Shown here in pieces: positions 15,427-23,569 of a DNA stretch of 46,271 nucleotides. Source of the stretch: a bacterium. GTDB lineage: Bacteria > CAIWAD01. Position 1 is the stretch's first letter; the number at the start of each line of letters is the position of its first letter. A model generated the notes under the pieces. It had not been told where the DNA came from, made no database searches, and was given only the letters and a program-made list of their open reading frames with translations. The stretch spans positions 1 through 46,271 of the forward strand of contig JAUIFJ010000027.1 in NCBI GenBank assembly GCA_030429345.1, given 5' to 3'. A program made the translations under genes and the position numbers.

Positions 15427-16083
15427 ATGGCCGACGAGAAAGACAAAGAACTTCCGCCCGCCGGGGAAGAGGAAGCTGTCGAGGGCGAAGAGCAGTCCAA
15501 GCCCCGCTTCAGGCTGAAGATTCCGAAGGCCGTGCTCTTCGGCGCGGGAGTCTTCCTGCTGAGCGCGACGGTGGTCAACGTGGCCATGTTCTTCTATTTC
15601 CAGAAGCTGCGCAATCCCCAGGTCGGCCCCATGGAAGCCGCCCTGGAGCAGGCCGCCGCGGAGACGACCGCTGTGGTCGACAGCCTGCTGGAGCAGGACA
15701 GCCTGGACATCGTCGTCGACGAACTGGTGACACACATCATCGAGAAAAACATCGAGCTCGACAGTCTGCGTGATTCAACGCAGATCATGGCCACGCGGCT
15801 CGAGGAGCTGCAGGGCCAGCTGGCCTCCATGGACCAGCGCGAAGTGGACCTGGGCGACGGGGACGTGGCGCGCCTGGCCCGTGTCTTCGGCTCGATGAGG
15901 CCCAACAAGGCCGCGCCGGTGATGATGAAAATGGATGACGCCGCCGTGGCGGGCATCCTGCTGGAGATCGAGGAGCGCACCGCGGCCAAGATCCTGGCCG
16001 CCATGCCGGCGGAGAAGGCGGCGGCGATCGCCCGGCTGATCCGCACCAAGGCCCGCGAAAAGCAGCTGCAGCGGGGCAACTGA
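15427..16083 (+). CDS. MotE/YlxF-like flagellar protein, copy 2
   Basis: 218 residues: an acidic cytoplasmic head, one membrane span (AVLFGAGVFLLSATVVNVAMF), a coiled-coil stretch (HIIEKNIELDSLRDSTQIM, RLEELQGQLASMDQ) and a C-terminal MgtE-N-like domain (VARLARVFGSMRPNKAAPVM, KMDDAAVAGILLEIEERTAA, ILAAMPAEKAAAIARLI). The C-terminal pattern is the one seen in MotE/YlxF, encoded between fliJ and fliK in many bacteria. Start at 15427 has GGAC/AGG-type spacing; the stop touches the fliK ATG (TGATG). Confidence 0.75.
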   Translation: MADEKDKELPPAGEEEAVEGEEQSKPRFRLKIPKAVLFGAGVFLLSATVVNVAMFFYFQKLRNPQVGPMEAALEQAAAETTAVVDSLLEQDSLDIVVDELVTHIIEKNIELDSLRDSTQIMATRLEELQGQLASMDQREVDLGDGDVARLARVFGSMRPNKAAPVMMKMDDAAVAGILLEIEERTAAKILAAMPAEKAAAIARLIRTKAREKQLQRGN

Positions 16084-17369
16084 TGCAGGCTGTCTCACAG
16101 CTGCTTTCCCTCCCGGGAGCGTCCGCCGCGAAGGGCACGAAGTCCGCGCAGCCGGAGCTCTCCGGCAAGGGGGCGGGTGAAGCACTGGCTGTCTCACGGA
16201 AGCAGCCGCAGGGCGGCGCATCGCCCGGCGGGATGGCGGCTGCCGAACACTTCGCCGCGCTGCTGCGCCAGAGCCTGCACCCGGCCGAGGAGGCACAGGC
16301 TCCGGCGGCGAAAGCCGGCAGCGAAAGCAAGGCGCCGCTGCCTGAAAACGCACAGGGACACTGGGCCCGGCTGCGCATGAAGCAGCCCGGCGCGGGCTTC
16401 CGGCTGCCGGCCGGCGAAGAGGGCCTGCCGCCGATCCAGCTTCCGCAGCGCAAGGGCAGGCTGCTCTTCCGCCTGGAGCAGCAGCAGCTCCTGGGCGAAG
16501 AAGACACGCCAGCAAGGGGCGTGGAGGCGCCCAGGACCCGGCGGGCCCTTCCGGGAAGGGCTTCCGCCGAGACCGTGACACAGGCCCCCTTGCCCGCAGC
16601 GGCTGCAGGGGGAAGCGTGGCCGCATCCCGTGAGACGGCACTTGCCGGAGCGCGGACGGCGGTCCTGCCCGTCGAGTGGGGCCAGCGGGTCGATCCCCGG
16701 GCGACGCAGCGCAGGGACGAGCGCCCCCGGGGCGAGCAGGGTCCCGGGGATTCCCGGACAGAGGGCGGCTACCGCGGAGTCGGGCATCCGGCCCTCGGCC
16801 GCAAGGCGGAGAGTTCCGCGGGCGCTGTCCACAAGGGACGTGAACTCGGCGACAGCGCCCTGGCGCGCTGGCAGCAGGCGGCCCCGGTCGTCCTGGCGGA
16901 GGCCGCGGACACGGGAGTGCGCGGGGACAGCGAGTGGCGACAGGCCGTCCGCGAAAGCGCCGGCGAGCGACGCAGGGTTGCCGACATGCGGGGCCTGCTG
17001 CGCGAACTGCAGGGGAAGATCCGTTTTCTTGTATCACAGAATGGCCGCGCGGGCGAGGCGACCCTGAAGCTCAAGCCGCCCGAGCTGGGCGAACTGCGGA
17101 TCCAGCTGCGCCAGCAGGAAGGGCGAGTGGTCGTGCGGGTGCTGGCTCCCAGCGAGGCCGTCGCCGCCCAGCTGCAGGAGGCCCAGCCCGAGCTGCGCGA
17201 GCAGCTGGCGGCCAGCGGCCTGCGCCTCGATCGCCTCGAGGTGGAGCACAACGATCCGGCCGAGGACAGCGAGCGGGAAGAAGGGGATGGCGGAGAGCAG
17301 TCCCCGTCGGGGAACGGGAATCCGCGCGACGAGGGACAGGAGTCCGAAGAGCAAGGGGAGGAGCAATGA
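16083..17369 (+). CDS. fliK: Flagellar hook-length control protein FliK
   Basis: 428 residues. Most of the protein is low-complexity, Gly/Ala/Arg/Glu-rich and probably disordered, as expected for the molecular ruler. The C-terminal Flg_hook domain is clear: [20 protein letters not shown], then [20 protein letters not shown] and [19 protein letters not shown], ending in an acidic tail. FliK measures the hook and switches export specificity through FlhB (not in this window). It touches the upstream MotE-like gene and overlaps flgD by ATGA. Confidence 0.85.
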   Translation: MQAVSQLLSLPGASAAKGTKSAQPELSGKGAGEALAVSRKQPQGGASPGGMAAAEHFAALLRQSLHPAEEAQAPAAKAGSESKAPLPENAQGHWARLRMKQPGAGFRLPAGEEGLPPIQLPQRKGRLLFRLEQQQLLGEEDTPARGVEAPRTRRALPGRASAETVTQAPLPAAAAGGSVAASRETALAGARTAVLPVEWGQRVDPRATQRRDERPRGEQGPGDSRTEGGYRGVGHPALGRKAESSAGAVHKGRELGDSALARWQQAAPVVLAEAADTGVRGDSEWRQAVRESAGERRRVADMRGLLRELQGKIRFLVSQNGRAGEATLKLKPPELGELRIQLRQQEGRVVVRVLAPSEAVAAQLQEAQPELREQLAASGLRLDRLEVEHNDPAEDSEREEGDGGEQSPSGNGNPRDEGQESEEQGEEQ

Positions 17370-18103
17370 ACATCAGCGGTACGACGAATGCCAGCGGGAG
17401 CCTGGGCGGCAGCCAGGTTGCCGGCAACAGTCAGCTGGCCAAGGACGATTTCCTGCGGCTCCTTGTGACACAGCTGAGCAACCAGGACCCCCTGGACCCG
17501 GTCAACAACCAGGAGTTCGCGGCCCAGCTGGCGCAGTTCAGCAGCCTGGAACAGCTGGAGAACGTCAACAGCAGCCTGCAAAGCGGCCTGGAGCGCGACG
17601 CGGCCCTGGCCGGGGCCATGCAGAGCAGCATGGCCGCCGGGCTGATCGGGCGGACGGTGGTCGCCGTCGACGACCGGGCGCAGCTGGAGAACGGCTCCGC
17701 GGAGCTTCACTGGGAGTGCGCCGGCACGCCGGCGAGCCTCGACCTGGTGATCACCGACGAGGCGGGGATTGTCGTGCGCCGGCTCCACGTGGAGGACCCG
17801 GAAGAGACGATCCATTGGAACGGACGCGACGACAGCGGCAAGCGGCTGGAGGACGGCGTCTACAGGATCGGCATCAGCGGCACGGCAGCCGACGGCAGCC
17901 CGCTGACGGCGCGACACCTGCTGCACGAACATGTGGACAGCGTGCGCTTCCGGGACGGCGAGAGCTGGCTCGTGGCGGGCGCCATCGAGATATCCCTCGC
18001 CCAGGTCAGCGAACTGCTGCCCGGGGAAGAGGAGGGCCGGGCCCCATCGCCCTTCGCCCTGACCGGGGATCCGCTGGCCGGCAGCGATCCCACCATCGAC
18101 TGA
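17366..18103 (+). CDS. flgD: Flagellar hook capping protein FlgD
   Basis: 245 residues. The N-terminal signature [20 protein letters not shown], followed by [22 protein letters not shown], is diagnostic of FlgD. The C-terminal part carries the Tudor/Ig-like FlgD region, with [20 protein letters not shown]. FlgD caps the growing hook and is discarded. The ATG at 17366 overlaps the fliK stop; longer in-frame extensions upstream lie inside fliK. Confidence 0.96.
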   Translation: MNISGTTNASGSLGGSQVAGNSQLAKDDFLRLLVTQLSNQDPLDPVNNQEFAAQLAQFSSLEQLENVNSSLQSGLERDAALAGAMQSSMAAGLIGRTVVAVDDRAQLENGSAELHWECAGTPASLDLVITDEAGIVVRRLHVEDPEETIHWNGRDDSGKRLEDGVYRIGISGTAADGSPLTARHLLHEHVDSVRFRDGESWLVAGAIEISLAQVSELLPGEEEGRAPSPFALTGDPLAGSDPTID

Positions 18104-18163
18104 GTGACAAACCCGTGAGAGAAGGTTCCGCCCGAAGAGACGGGACGCAGCTGTGGAGGCAAA

Positions 18164-20089
18164 ATGCTTCGATCCCTGTACACCGGTGTTTCCGGACTGA
18201 AAAACTACCAGACCAAGCTTGAAGTCGTCGGCAACAACATTGCCAATGCCAACACGACGGCCTTCAAGCGCAGTCGCGTCAGCATGCACGAAAGCTTCAG
18301 CCAGACCCTGCGCCAGGCGGCCGGTCCGGGAGCCCTGGACGGCGGACACAACGCGATGCAGGTCGGCCTGGGCAGCGCGGTCGGCAGCGTCGACCGCATG
18401 CACGAGCAGGGCAACCTGGAACTGACGGGACAGGTCACCGACCTGGCCCTGATGGGCGACGGATGGTTCATGCTCGACGAGGGCGGCCGGAATGTATACA
18501 CGCGCAACGGCGCGTTCCAGTTCAATGCCCTCGGCACCCTGGTGGACCAGGCGGGCCGCAGCGTGCTGGGTCTTTCCGCCGACGAGAACGGCGGCTTCCC
18601 CGCCCTGAGCGAGGCCGGGGCGATCACCCTGCCCCAGGGCCTGAAGGAGGATCCGCTGGCCACCAGCAGCGTCTCCTTCCGCAGCAACCTGGACGCCGAC
18701 GCCACGTCTTCCGTAGCCAGTCTGCTGGATGGCGGAGCGGGCATCTCGAGCGTCGAGGGCAGCGCCGTCGACGGCATCGGCGGTGTGACAACGGTCGAGA
18801 TCGTCGCCACGCCTGCCGGAAGCACCTTCGAGCAGCTCGTCTCCGATACCCTGGTGGCGGAAAGCAGCTTGTCGACACAGCTTTCCAGCTCCCTGACCGA
18901 TTTCAGCGGCCCGCTGAGCATCAGCCTGGCGCTCCACGAGGATCCGACCTCCGACCAGACGACGGCGATCAGCGAGAGCATCGACCTGAGCGGACTGCCG
19001 GCCAACGCGAGCCTGCTCGACGTGGCCGACCAGATCCGCGCCCAGAGCGACTACATCGACTACCGCATCAACGATGCGGGCACCCTGGAATTCTACTCCT
19101 CGAACTGGCAGGTGGACAGCTTCGAGATGAGCGAGGACGCGGCGACTCCCGTGCTCTCGACCTTCTTCAACGGGGACATCTCCCTGGAGCGCGAGACGAC
19201 CTTCACGGTGACACAGACCTTCACCGCCGATGACGGCAGTATCCAGGCCTCCAGTTTCACGCTCTATGCCCCGACCAACGCGCTGAACGGCGAGATCGAC
19301 GACCTGCCCGGCCTGCGCGAGGGCCTCAGTTTCAACACCCTGCCCGGCGGCCTGGGCGAGGGCAGCTTCTCCTTCGCCACGGCGGCGACGAGCCACACGA
19401 CCTCGATCACCGTATACGACAGCCTTGGACAGGCCTGGCCCCTGGACGTGAGCTTCACCCGCGCGGCGGAGGACAACACCTGGACCTGGACCGCCCAGGT
19501 CGATGGCGCCGAGGTGCTCAGCGGCGGCAGCGGCGAGATCCGTTTTGACAACAACGGCGTACTGGCCAGCTTCAACTATGACGGCGGCGCGGAATCCTTC
19601 GAGTTCCAGCCGGAGGGCGCCGACCCGGTGAGCATCCGCTTCGACCCGGGCACCATCGGCAGCAACGACGGCATCACCCAGAGCGCCCGCGACTTCAGCA
19701 CCCAGGCCTACAGCCAGAACGGTTATGCCATGGGCGTGCTCGAAGAACTGGACATTGCCGCCGACGGCACCGTCAGCGGCGCCTTCAGCAACGGCCACAC
19801 CAAGGTGCTGGCACAGCTGGTGCTGGCGCGCTTCGCCAACGATCCGGGCCTGAAGGCCGAGGGCGAGAGCGTCTATGCGGCCACCGGCGCCAGCGGATCC
19901 GCAGAGCTGGGGACGGCCGGCGAGACCTTCGACACGGCGGTCCAGGCGGGCTACCTGGAAATGTCCAACACGGACCTGACCAAGGAGTTCACCGAGATGA
20001 TCGTCGCCCAGCGCGGCTACCAGGCCTCGGCGAAGATCATCACCACCAGCGACACCCTGCTCGACGAGGCGATCCGCATCAAGCGCTAG
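18164..20089 (+). CDS. flgE: Flagellar hook protein FlgE
   Basis: 641 residues, longer than the roughly 400 of enteric FlgE, with an expanded variable central region. The N terminus (MLRSLYTGVSGLKNYQTKLE, VVGNNIANANTTAFKRSRV) and C terminus (LEMSNTDLTKEFTEMIVAQR, GYQASAKIITTSDTLLDEAI) form the axial coiled coil. FlgE-specific features are YTRNGAFQFNALGTLVDQAG and TSITVYDSLGQAWPLDVSFT. The ATG at 18164 has GGAGG six bases upstream, after a 60-bp gap with no clear promoter. It is probably the last gene of the flgB operon. Confidence 0.96.
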   Translation: MLRSLYTGVSGLKNYQTKLEVVGNNIANANTTAFKRSRVSMHESFSQTLRQAAGPGALDGGHNAMQVGLGSAVGSVDRMHEQGNLELTGQVTDLALMGDGWFMLDEGGRNVYTRNGAFQFNALGTLVDQAGRSVLGLSADENGGFPALSEAGAITLPQGLKEDPLATSSVSFRSNLDADATSSVASLLDGGAGISSVEGSAVDGIGGVTTVEIVATPAGSTFEQLVSDTLVAESSLSTQLSSSLTDFSGPLSISLALHEDPTSDQTTAISESIDLSGLPANASLLDVADQIRAQSDYIDYRINDAGTLEFYSSNWQVDSFEMSEDAATPVLSTFFNGDISLERETTFTVTQTFTADDGSIQASSFTLYAPTNALNGEIDDLPGLREGLSFNTLPGGLGEGSFSFATAATSHTTSITVYDSLGQAWPLDVSFTRAAEDNTWTWTAQVDGAEVLSGGSGEIRFDNNGVLASFNYDGGAESFEFQPEGADPVSIRFDPGTIGSNDGITQSARDFSTQAYSQNGYAMGVLEELDIAADGTVSGAFSNGHTKVLAQLVLARFANDPGLKAEGESVYAATGASGSAELGTAGETFDTAVQAGYLEMSNTDLTKEFTEMIVAQRGYQASAKIITTSDTLLDEAIRIKR

Positions 20090-20115
20090 CGCCTGGGACG
20101 CTATCACCAGTCGAT

Positions 20116-20179
20116 TGCCCCTTGCCCGCGGCATCTTTCGGGAAATCCTGCGCGGGCGAGGGGCAGGCTTCGCTTTTTT
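20116..20179 (+). terminator. Long hairpin followed by a T-run after flgE
   Basis: A 15-bp stem with one wobble pair: TGCCCCTTGCCCGCG at 20116-20130 with CGCGGGCGAGGGGCA at 20151-20165, loop of 20 bases. Six Ts follow at about 20174-20179, a little further from the stem than ideal. Most likely a terminator for the flgB-flgE operon. Confidence 0.5.
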
Positions 20180-20398
20180 GCAGGACGATCGCGCTCACTC
20201 CGCTCCGGAAGCAGGTGTGCCGGAAGAACTTGCCTCTTGTGCTTCGCTCCAGGGCCCGGGGATGGGTTTTCCCGGAAATCCCCCTGGCGGAGTCCAAGTC
20301 CGTGGCCCGCCATCCGATAAGGAAAGCGATGTGTTCCGCGACGCGACTGCGAGGCGGGTGGGCAAGGGAACGGACAAGGGGACTTCCGGACAGGATCC
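20180..20398. other. Remainder of the flgE-motA gap
   Basis: No gene seen. The stretch contains GC-rich partial inverted repeats (CCAGGG near 20249 against CCCTGG near 20281, with an inner GGGGAT/ATCCCC). No sigma-54 element with correct GG-N10-GC spacing and no convincing -35/-10 pair were found upstream of motA. Confidence 0.5.
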
Positions 20399-21166
20399 AT
20401 GGATATTTCAACCCTGATCGGTCTGCTGCTGGGCTATGGCTTCGTCATTTTCGCCATCGCCTCCAAGCCTGGCGCCGCCTTCTTCATTGACATCGGATCG
20501 CTCCTGATCGTCATTGGCGGGACCACCGGGGCCTTGTTCATGAATTTCCCGCTGGGCAATGTACTCGGCAGCTCGAAGGTCTTCCTCAAGACCCTGATGC
20601 ACAAGGAACCCACCATGCAGGAATCGCTGACCCTGCTGGTGGAGATTGCCGAGAAGGCGCGCCGCGAAGGCATTCTCGCCATCGAGGGCATGCTGGGAGA
20701 GATCGACGACGATTTCCTCAAGAACGGCATTCGCCTGGCCGTGGACGGCACCGACCCCGAAACCATCCAGGCCATCCTGGCCATCGAGCTGAAGAGCCAG
20801 TCCAACCGTCACGGCGACGGCAACTATTTCTTCATGCAGGTGGCGACCTACGCTCCGGCCTTCGGCATGATCGGGACCCTGGTCGGGCTGATCCAGATGC
20901 TGCAGGCCCTGGATGACCCCTCGAAGATCGGCGGCGGCATGGCGACGGCGCTGCTGACCACCTTCTACGGCGCGATGATCGCCAATCTGATCGGCCTGCC
21001 GACAGCGGGCAAGCTGGGGCTGCGCGCCAAGGAGGAGAAGGTGCGCAAGACCATGGTCGTCGAAGGCATCCTGGCGATCCAGAGCGGCGACAACCCGCGC
21101 ATCGTGGCCGACAAGCTCAACACCTTCCTGCCTCCCGCCCAGCGCGAGGCCGAAGAAAAGGCCTGA
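20399..21166 (+). CDS. motA: Flagellar motor stator protein MotA
   Basis: 255 residues with four membrane spans: two near the N terminus (IGLLLGYGFVIFAIA and IDIGSLLIVIGGTTGALFM) and two in the MotA/TolQ/ExbB proton-channel region (VATYAPAFGMIGTLVGLIQM and MATALLTTFYGAMIANLIGL). A large cytoplasmic loop holds the charged residues that engage FliG. MotA5MotB2 complexes conduct H+ or Na+ and drive rotation. AGGA precedes the ATG. motB follows after 3 bp. Confidence 0.95.
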   Translation: MDISTLIGLLLGYGFVIFAIASKPGAAFFIDIGSLLIVIGGTTGALFMNFPLGNVLGSSKVFLKTLMHKEPTMQESLTLLVEIAEKARREGILAIEGMLGEIDDDFLKNGIRLAVDGTDPETIQAILAIELKSQSNRHGDGNYFFMQVATYAPAFGMIGTLVGLIQMLQALDDPSKIGGGMATALLTTFYGAMIANLIGLPTAGKLGLRAKEEKVRKTMVVEGILAIQSGDNPRIVADKLNTFLPPAQREAEEKA

Positions 21167-21169
21167 TCG

Positions 21170-21874
21170 ATGATCGATGACGACGAAGAAGACAGTGGCC
21201 CGGAGGAATTGACCGCGCCAGGCTGGATGGCGACCTACGGCGACCTGATGAGTCTGCTGCTGGTCTTCTTCATTCTGCTCGTCAGCTTCTCGACCATGGA
21301 AGTCGTCAAGTTCCGCCAGGCCATGGGTTCGTTGAAGGGCGGTGAGAGCTTCTTCGAGCCAAACTCCGCCACCTCGATCATCAAGCGCCCCTCCACCACC
21401 ACCATGAGCGGCGACGAGTTTCTCGACGCCATCCAGGAAATGGCCCAGGACCTGGCCCAGGACGATCTGGACGACAATGTGGAAGTCTTCTGGGACGGCA
21501 AGGGCATTCGTTTCGTGCTGCAGGACGAGGTGCTTTTCACCCCCGGCACCGCGAAACTGCGGCCCCAGTTCTTTCGCGTGATCGACAGCGTGCTGGGGGT
21601 GCTGAAAACCTTCCCGGTCGAGGAGCTGCGCATCGAGGGGCACACGGACAACACGCCGATCCGCAACGAGCGCTACCCGAGCAATTGGGAACTCAGCGTC
21701 GACCGGGCCACCAGCGTCCTGCGCTACATCGAATCCAAATCGCTCTACGATGCCCGTCGCCTCGTGGCCGTCGGCTTCGGTGAATTCCGTCCCACCGTAC
21801 CCAACGACAGCGCCGCGAACAAGACGAAGAACCGCCGCGTCGAGATCTACGCCGCCAAGAAGCCGGGATCGTAG
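21170..21874 (+). CDS. motB: Flagellar motor stator protein MotB
   Basis: 234 residues. A single membrane span starts [20 protein letters not shown]; Asp25 is the ion-carrying aspartate. The C-terminal OmpA-like peptidoglycan-binding domain shows [62 protein letters not shown] and NRRVEIY. MotB anchors the stator to the wall. The downstream gap holds an unusual minisatellite rather than fliL or fliM. Confidence 0.96.
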   Translation: MIDDDEEDSGPEELTAPGWMATYGDLMSLLLVFFILLVSFSTMEVVKFRQAMGSLKGGESFFEPNSATSIIKRPSTTTMSGDEFLDAIQEMAQDLAQDDLDDNVEVFWDGKGIRFVLQDEVLFTPGTAKLRPQFFRVIDSVLGVLKTFPVEELRIEGHTDNTPIRNERYPSNWELSVDRATSVLRYIESKSLYDARRLVAVGFGEFRPTVPNDSAANKTKNRRVEIYAAKKPGS

Positions 21875-21888
21875 ATCCGGCGACGGTA

Positions 21889-21915
21889 CCCGTAGGGGTC
21901 GATCGCGATCGACCC
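21889..21915. repeat. 27-bp palindrome-containing repeat, left copy
   Basis: CCCGTAG followed by the 20-bp perfect palindrome GGGTCGATCGCGATCGACCC (21896-21915). An identical 27-bp copy lies at 22193-22219 in the same orientation, so the two bracket the 12-bp tandem array. The left copy starts 15 bp after the motB stop. Confidence 0.9.
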
Positions 21916-21924
21916 GTCCGTGAC

Positions 21925-22188
21925 GGTGCCAGGCACGGTGCCACGGACGGTGCCAGGGACGGTGCCAGGCACGGTGCCAGGGATGGTGCCAGGCACGGTG
22001 CCAAGGACGGTGCCAGGGATGGTGCCAGGGACGGTGCCAGGGACGGTGCCAGGGACGGTGCCAGGGACGGTGCCAGGGACGGTGCCAGGGACGGTGCCAG
22101 GGACGGTGCCAGGGACGGTGCCAGGCACGGTGCCAAGGACGGTGCGAGGGACGGTGCCAGGGACGGTGCCAAGGACGGTGCGAGGGAC
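21925..22188. repeat. Minisatellite: 22 tandem 12-bp units, consensus GGTGCCAGGGAC
   Basis: Units start every 12 bp from 21925 to 22177. Variants are limited: AGGCAC, AAGGAC, AGGGAT and GGTGCGAGGGAC. The nine units starting at 22033-22129 are almost identical. Read forward in one frame it would give GTVP repeats, but no start signal or downstream domain supports a gene. Some junctions form GTGCC-A-GGCAC hairpins. The exact 12-bp period without unique spacers excludes CRISPR. Confidence 0.95.
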
Positions 22189-22192
22189 GATT

Positions 22193-22219
22193 CCCGTAGG
22201 GGTCGATCGCGATCGACCC
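22193..22219. repeat. 27-bp palindrome-containing repeat, right copy
   Basis: Identical to 21889-21915, including the 20-bp perfect palindrome at 22200-22219. Together the copies flank the minisatellite like the ends of an element. Confidence 0.9.
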
Positions 22220-22454
22220 AAACCGATCACAATTTATCCGTTCCATTCGCCAACCACCCGCACCGGTGGACAATTGCCCCCACCCCCCACCTCGGCACCG
22301 AGGAGGGTTTCGCCTCACCCACAGGGAAAATCCGGCCTCTCCCGCGGCAGCCCTTGCCGCTCCCCTGCAGCCTCCGCTGGGTATGTTTCGCAACCAGCAT
22401 CTGTAAATGATTTAAAATCAGCATCAAACGCCGAGTTCCGAAGTTCCGCAATTC
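22220..22454. other. Untranslated stretch upstream of fliM
   Basis: No gene recognised. It has a pyrimidine-rich segment (22250-22380) and an AT-rich spot with the 13-bp inverted repeat TGATTT-A-AAATCA (22408-22420) between two AGCATC words. This is about 35 bp upstream of the sigma-54-like -24 box, where an activator could bind. Confidence 0.5.
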
Positions 22455-22470
22455 CGGCATGACCTTTGCC
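22455..22470 (+). promoter_or_regulatory. Sigma-54-like promoter of the fliM operon
   Basis: CGGCATGACCTTTGCC: GG at 22456-22457 and GC at 22468-22469, exactly ten bases apart, with TTTGC at the -12 side. It differs from TGGCAC-N5-TTGC at two positions on the -24 side. It lies 44 bp upstream of the fliM ATG. Weaker than the flgB promoter but with correct spacing and context. Confidence 0.6.
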
Positions 22471-22513
22471 ATTCCCTGTTCGCAGGACCCCACTCGGTCA
22501 ATCAAGGACGGGC

Positions 22514-23569
22514 ATGGACAAGATTCTCAGCCAGGAAGAGATCGACGATCTGCTCAGCTCGGTGCAGTCGGACGATCCCAAGGCGCCTCCCAAGGGCGGC
22601 GGCCGTCTGCCGGTGGCTGCGGACCGCAACATCACGCCCTACGACTTCAAGCATCCGGATCGTATCACAAAGGATACGATGCGCGCACTGCGCACGATCC
22701 ACGAAGGCTTCGCGCGCCTGATGGGAACCTTCCTTTCGAGCAACATGCGCAGTCTGGTCGAAATCAACCTGCTTTCGATGGACCAGGTGACCTATGCCGA
22801 GTACAAGATCAGCCTGCCGGAACTGTCCTGCATCTACGTGCTGGAAAGCCGCAAGCACAACGGCTCGCTGATCATCGAGCTGAGTCCGCAGTTCGTGCTC
22901 TATATCGTCGACCGCCTGCTGGGCGGCACGGGGGAGAGGCTCAGCGAACCGCGCGAGGTCACAGCCATCGAGCAGAGCGTGATCGCCCGGACCATCGACC
23001 ATTTCGTCAGCAGCCTGAACGATGTCTGGGATATCGTCCAGCCGATGCAGCTGCGCCTCGAATCCTTCGAGACCAATCCCCAGTTCGTACAGATCGCGCC
23101 GGCGGCGGAGTCGATCGCGCTGATCTTTTTCGAGATCCGCGTGATGAATTTCAGCTTCCCGCTGAACATCTGCGTGCCCTACTTCCTGCTCGAGCCGGTG
23201 CTGCCCTACCTCAACCAGGGCAGCCGGATGAATCTTGTCGCACGCAAAGCGACCGGGGAAAGCCAGCGCCGGGCGATCCACAAGATGCAGTGCAGCGAAG
23301 TGCCCGTCCAGGCGATCCTCGGTCGACGCCAGCTGAGCATCCAGCAGTATACACAGCTCAAGGTGGGCGACGTGCTGACCCTTCAGGCACGCCAGGACGA
23401 GTACCTGCCGCTGGAAGTCGGCGGCAAGGTCAAGTTCCTTGGACGGCCCGGGAACTGCGGTATACGCAAGGCCTTCCGCATCGAGCGCGAGGTGACACAG
23501 CTGGAAGATCCGATTCACAATGACCGCAACCAGACCATGCACGGAGAGAACAGACCATGGCAGAGCTGA
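22514..23569 (+). CDS. fliM: Flagellar motor switch protein FliM
   Basis: 351 residues. The N-terminal CheY-binding peptide is intact: ILSQEEIDDLLSS. The middle CheC-like domain begins near RITKDTMRALRTIHEGFARL and contains MDQVTYAEYKISLPE, with LLGGTGER. The C-terminal SpoA domain starts near VPVQAILGRRQLSIQQYTQL. The ATG at 22514 has AAGGA six bases upstream and gives the standard MDKILSQEEI start; an upstream in-frame ATG at 22466 sits inside the promoter. Forms the C ring with FliG and FliN. Overlaps fliN by 13 bp. Confidence 0.96.
   Translation: MDKILSQEEIDDLLSSVQSDDPKAPPKGGGRLPVAADRNITPYDFKHPDRITKDTMRALRTIHEGFARLMGTFLSSNMRSLVEINLLSMDQVTYAEYKISLPELSCIYVLESRKHNGSLIIELSPQFVLYIVDRLLGGTGERLSEPREVTAIEQSVIARTIDHFVSSLNDVWDIVQPMQLRLESFETNPQFVQIAPAAESIALIFFEIRVMNFSFPLNICVPYFLLEPVLPYLNQGSRMNLVARKATGESQRRAIHKMQCSEVPVQAILGRRQLSIQQYTQLKVGDVLTLQARQDEYLPLEVGGKVKFLGRPGNCGIRKAFRIEREVTQLEDPIHNDRNQTMHGENRPWQS

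Noticed and set aside
16769-20134. An 1121-codon minus-strand open frame opposite fliK, flgD and flgE
   Set aside because: Composition is Gly/Ala/Arg/His-rich shadow sequence with no recognisable domain, and the plus strand carries clear flagellar proteins throughout.
20180-20398. Sigma-54 promoter for motA
   Set aside because: Candidate GG-N10-GC pairs lack both TGGCAC and TTGC bases; none is convincing.
21925-22188. CRISPR array
   Set aside because: The units are 12 bp and contiguous with no unique spacers, and no cas genes are present.
21925-22188. Array of sigma-54 sites (TGGCAC on the minus strand)
   Set aside because: The 12-bp period places GG where the -12 GC should be, and the TTGC half is absent in every unit.
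21847-22462. Repetitive proteins (GTVP or APSL repeats) on both strands
   Set aside because: They are translations of the 12-bp minisatellite. A 12-bp period keeps any frame open; there is no ribosome binding site and no non-repeat domain.
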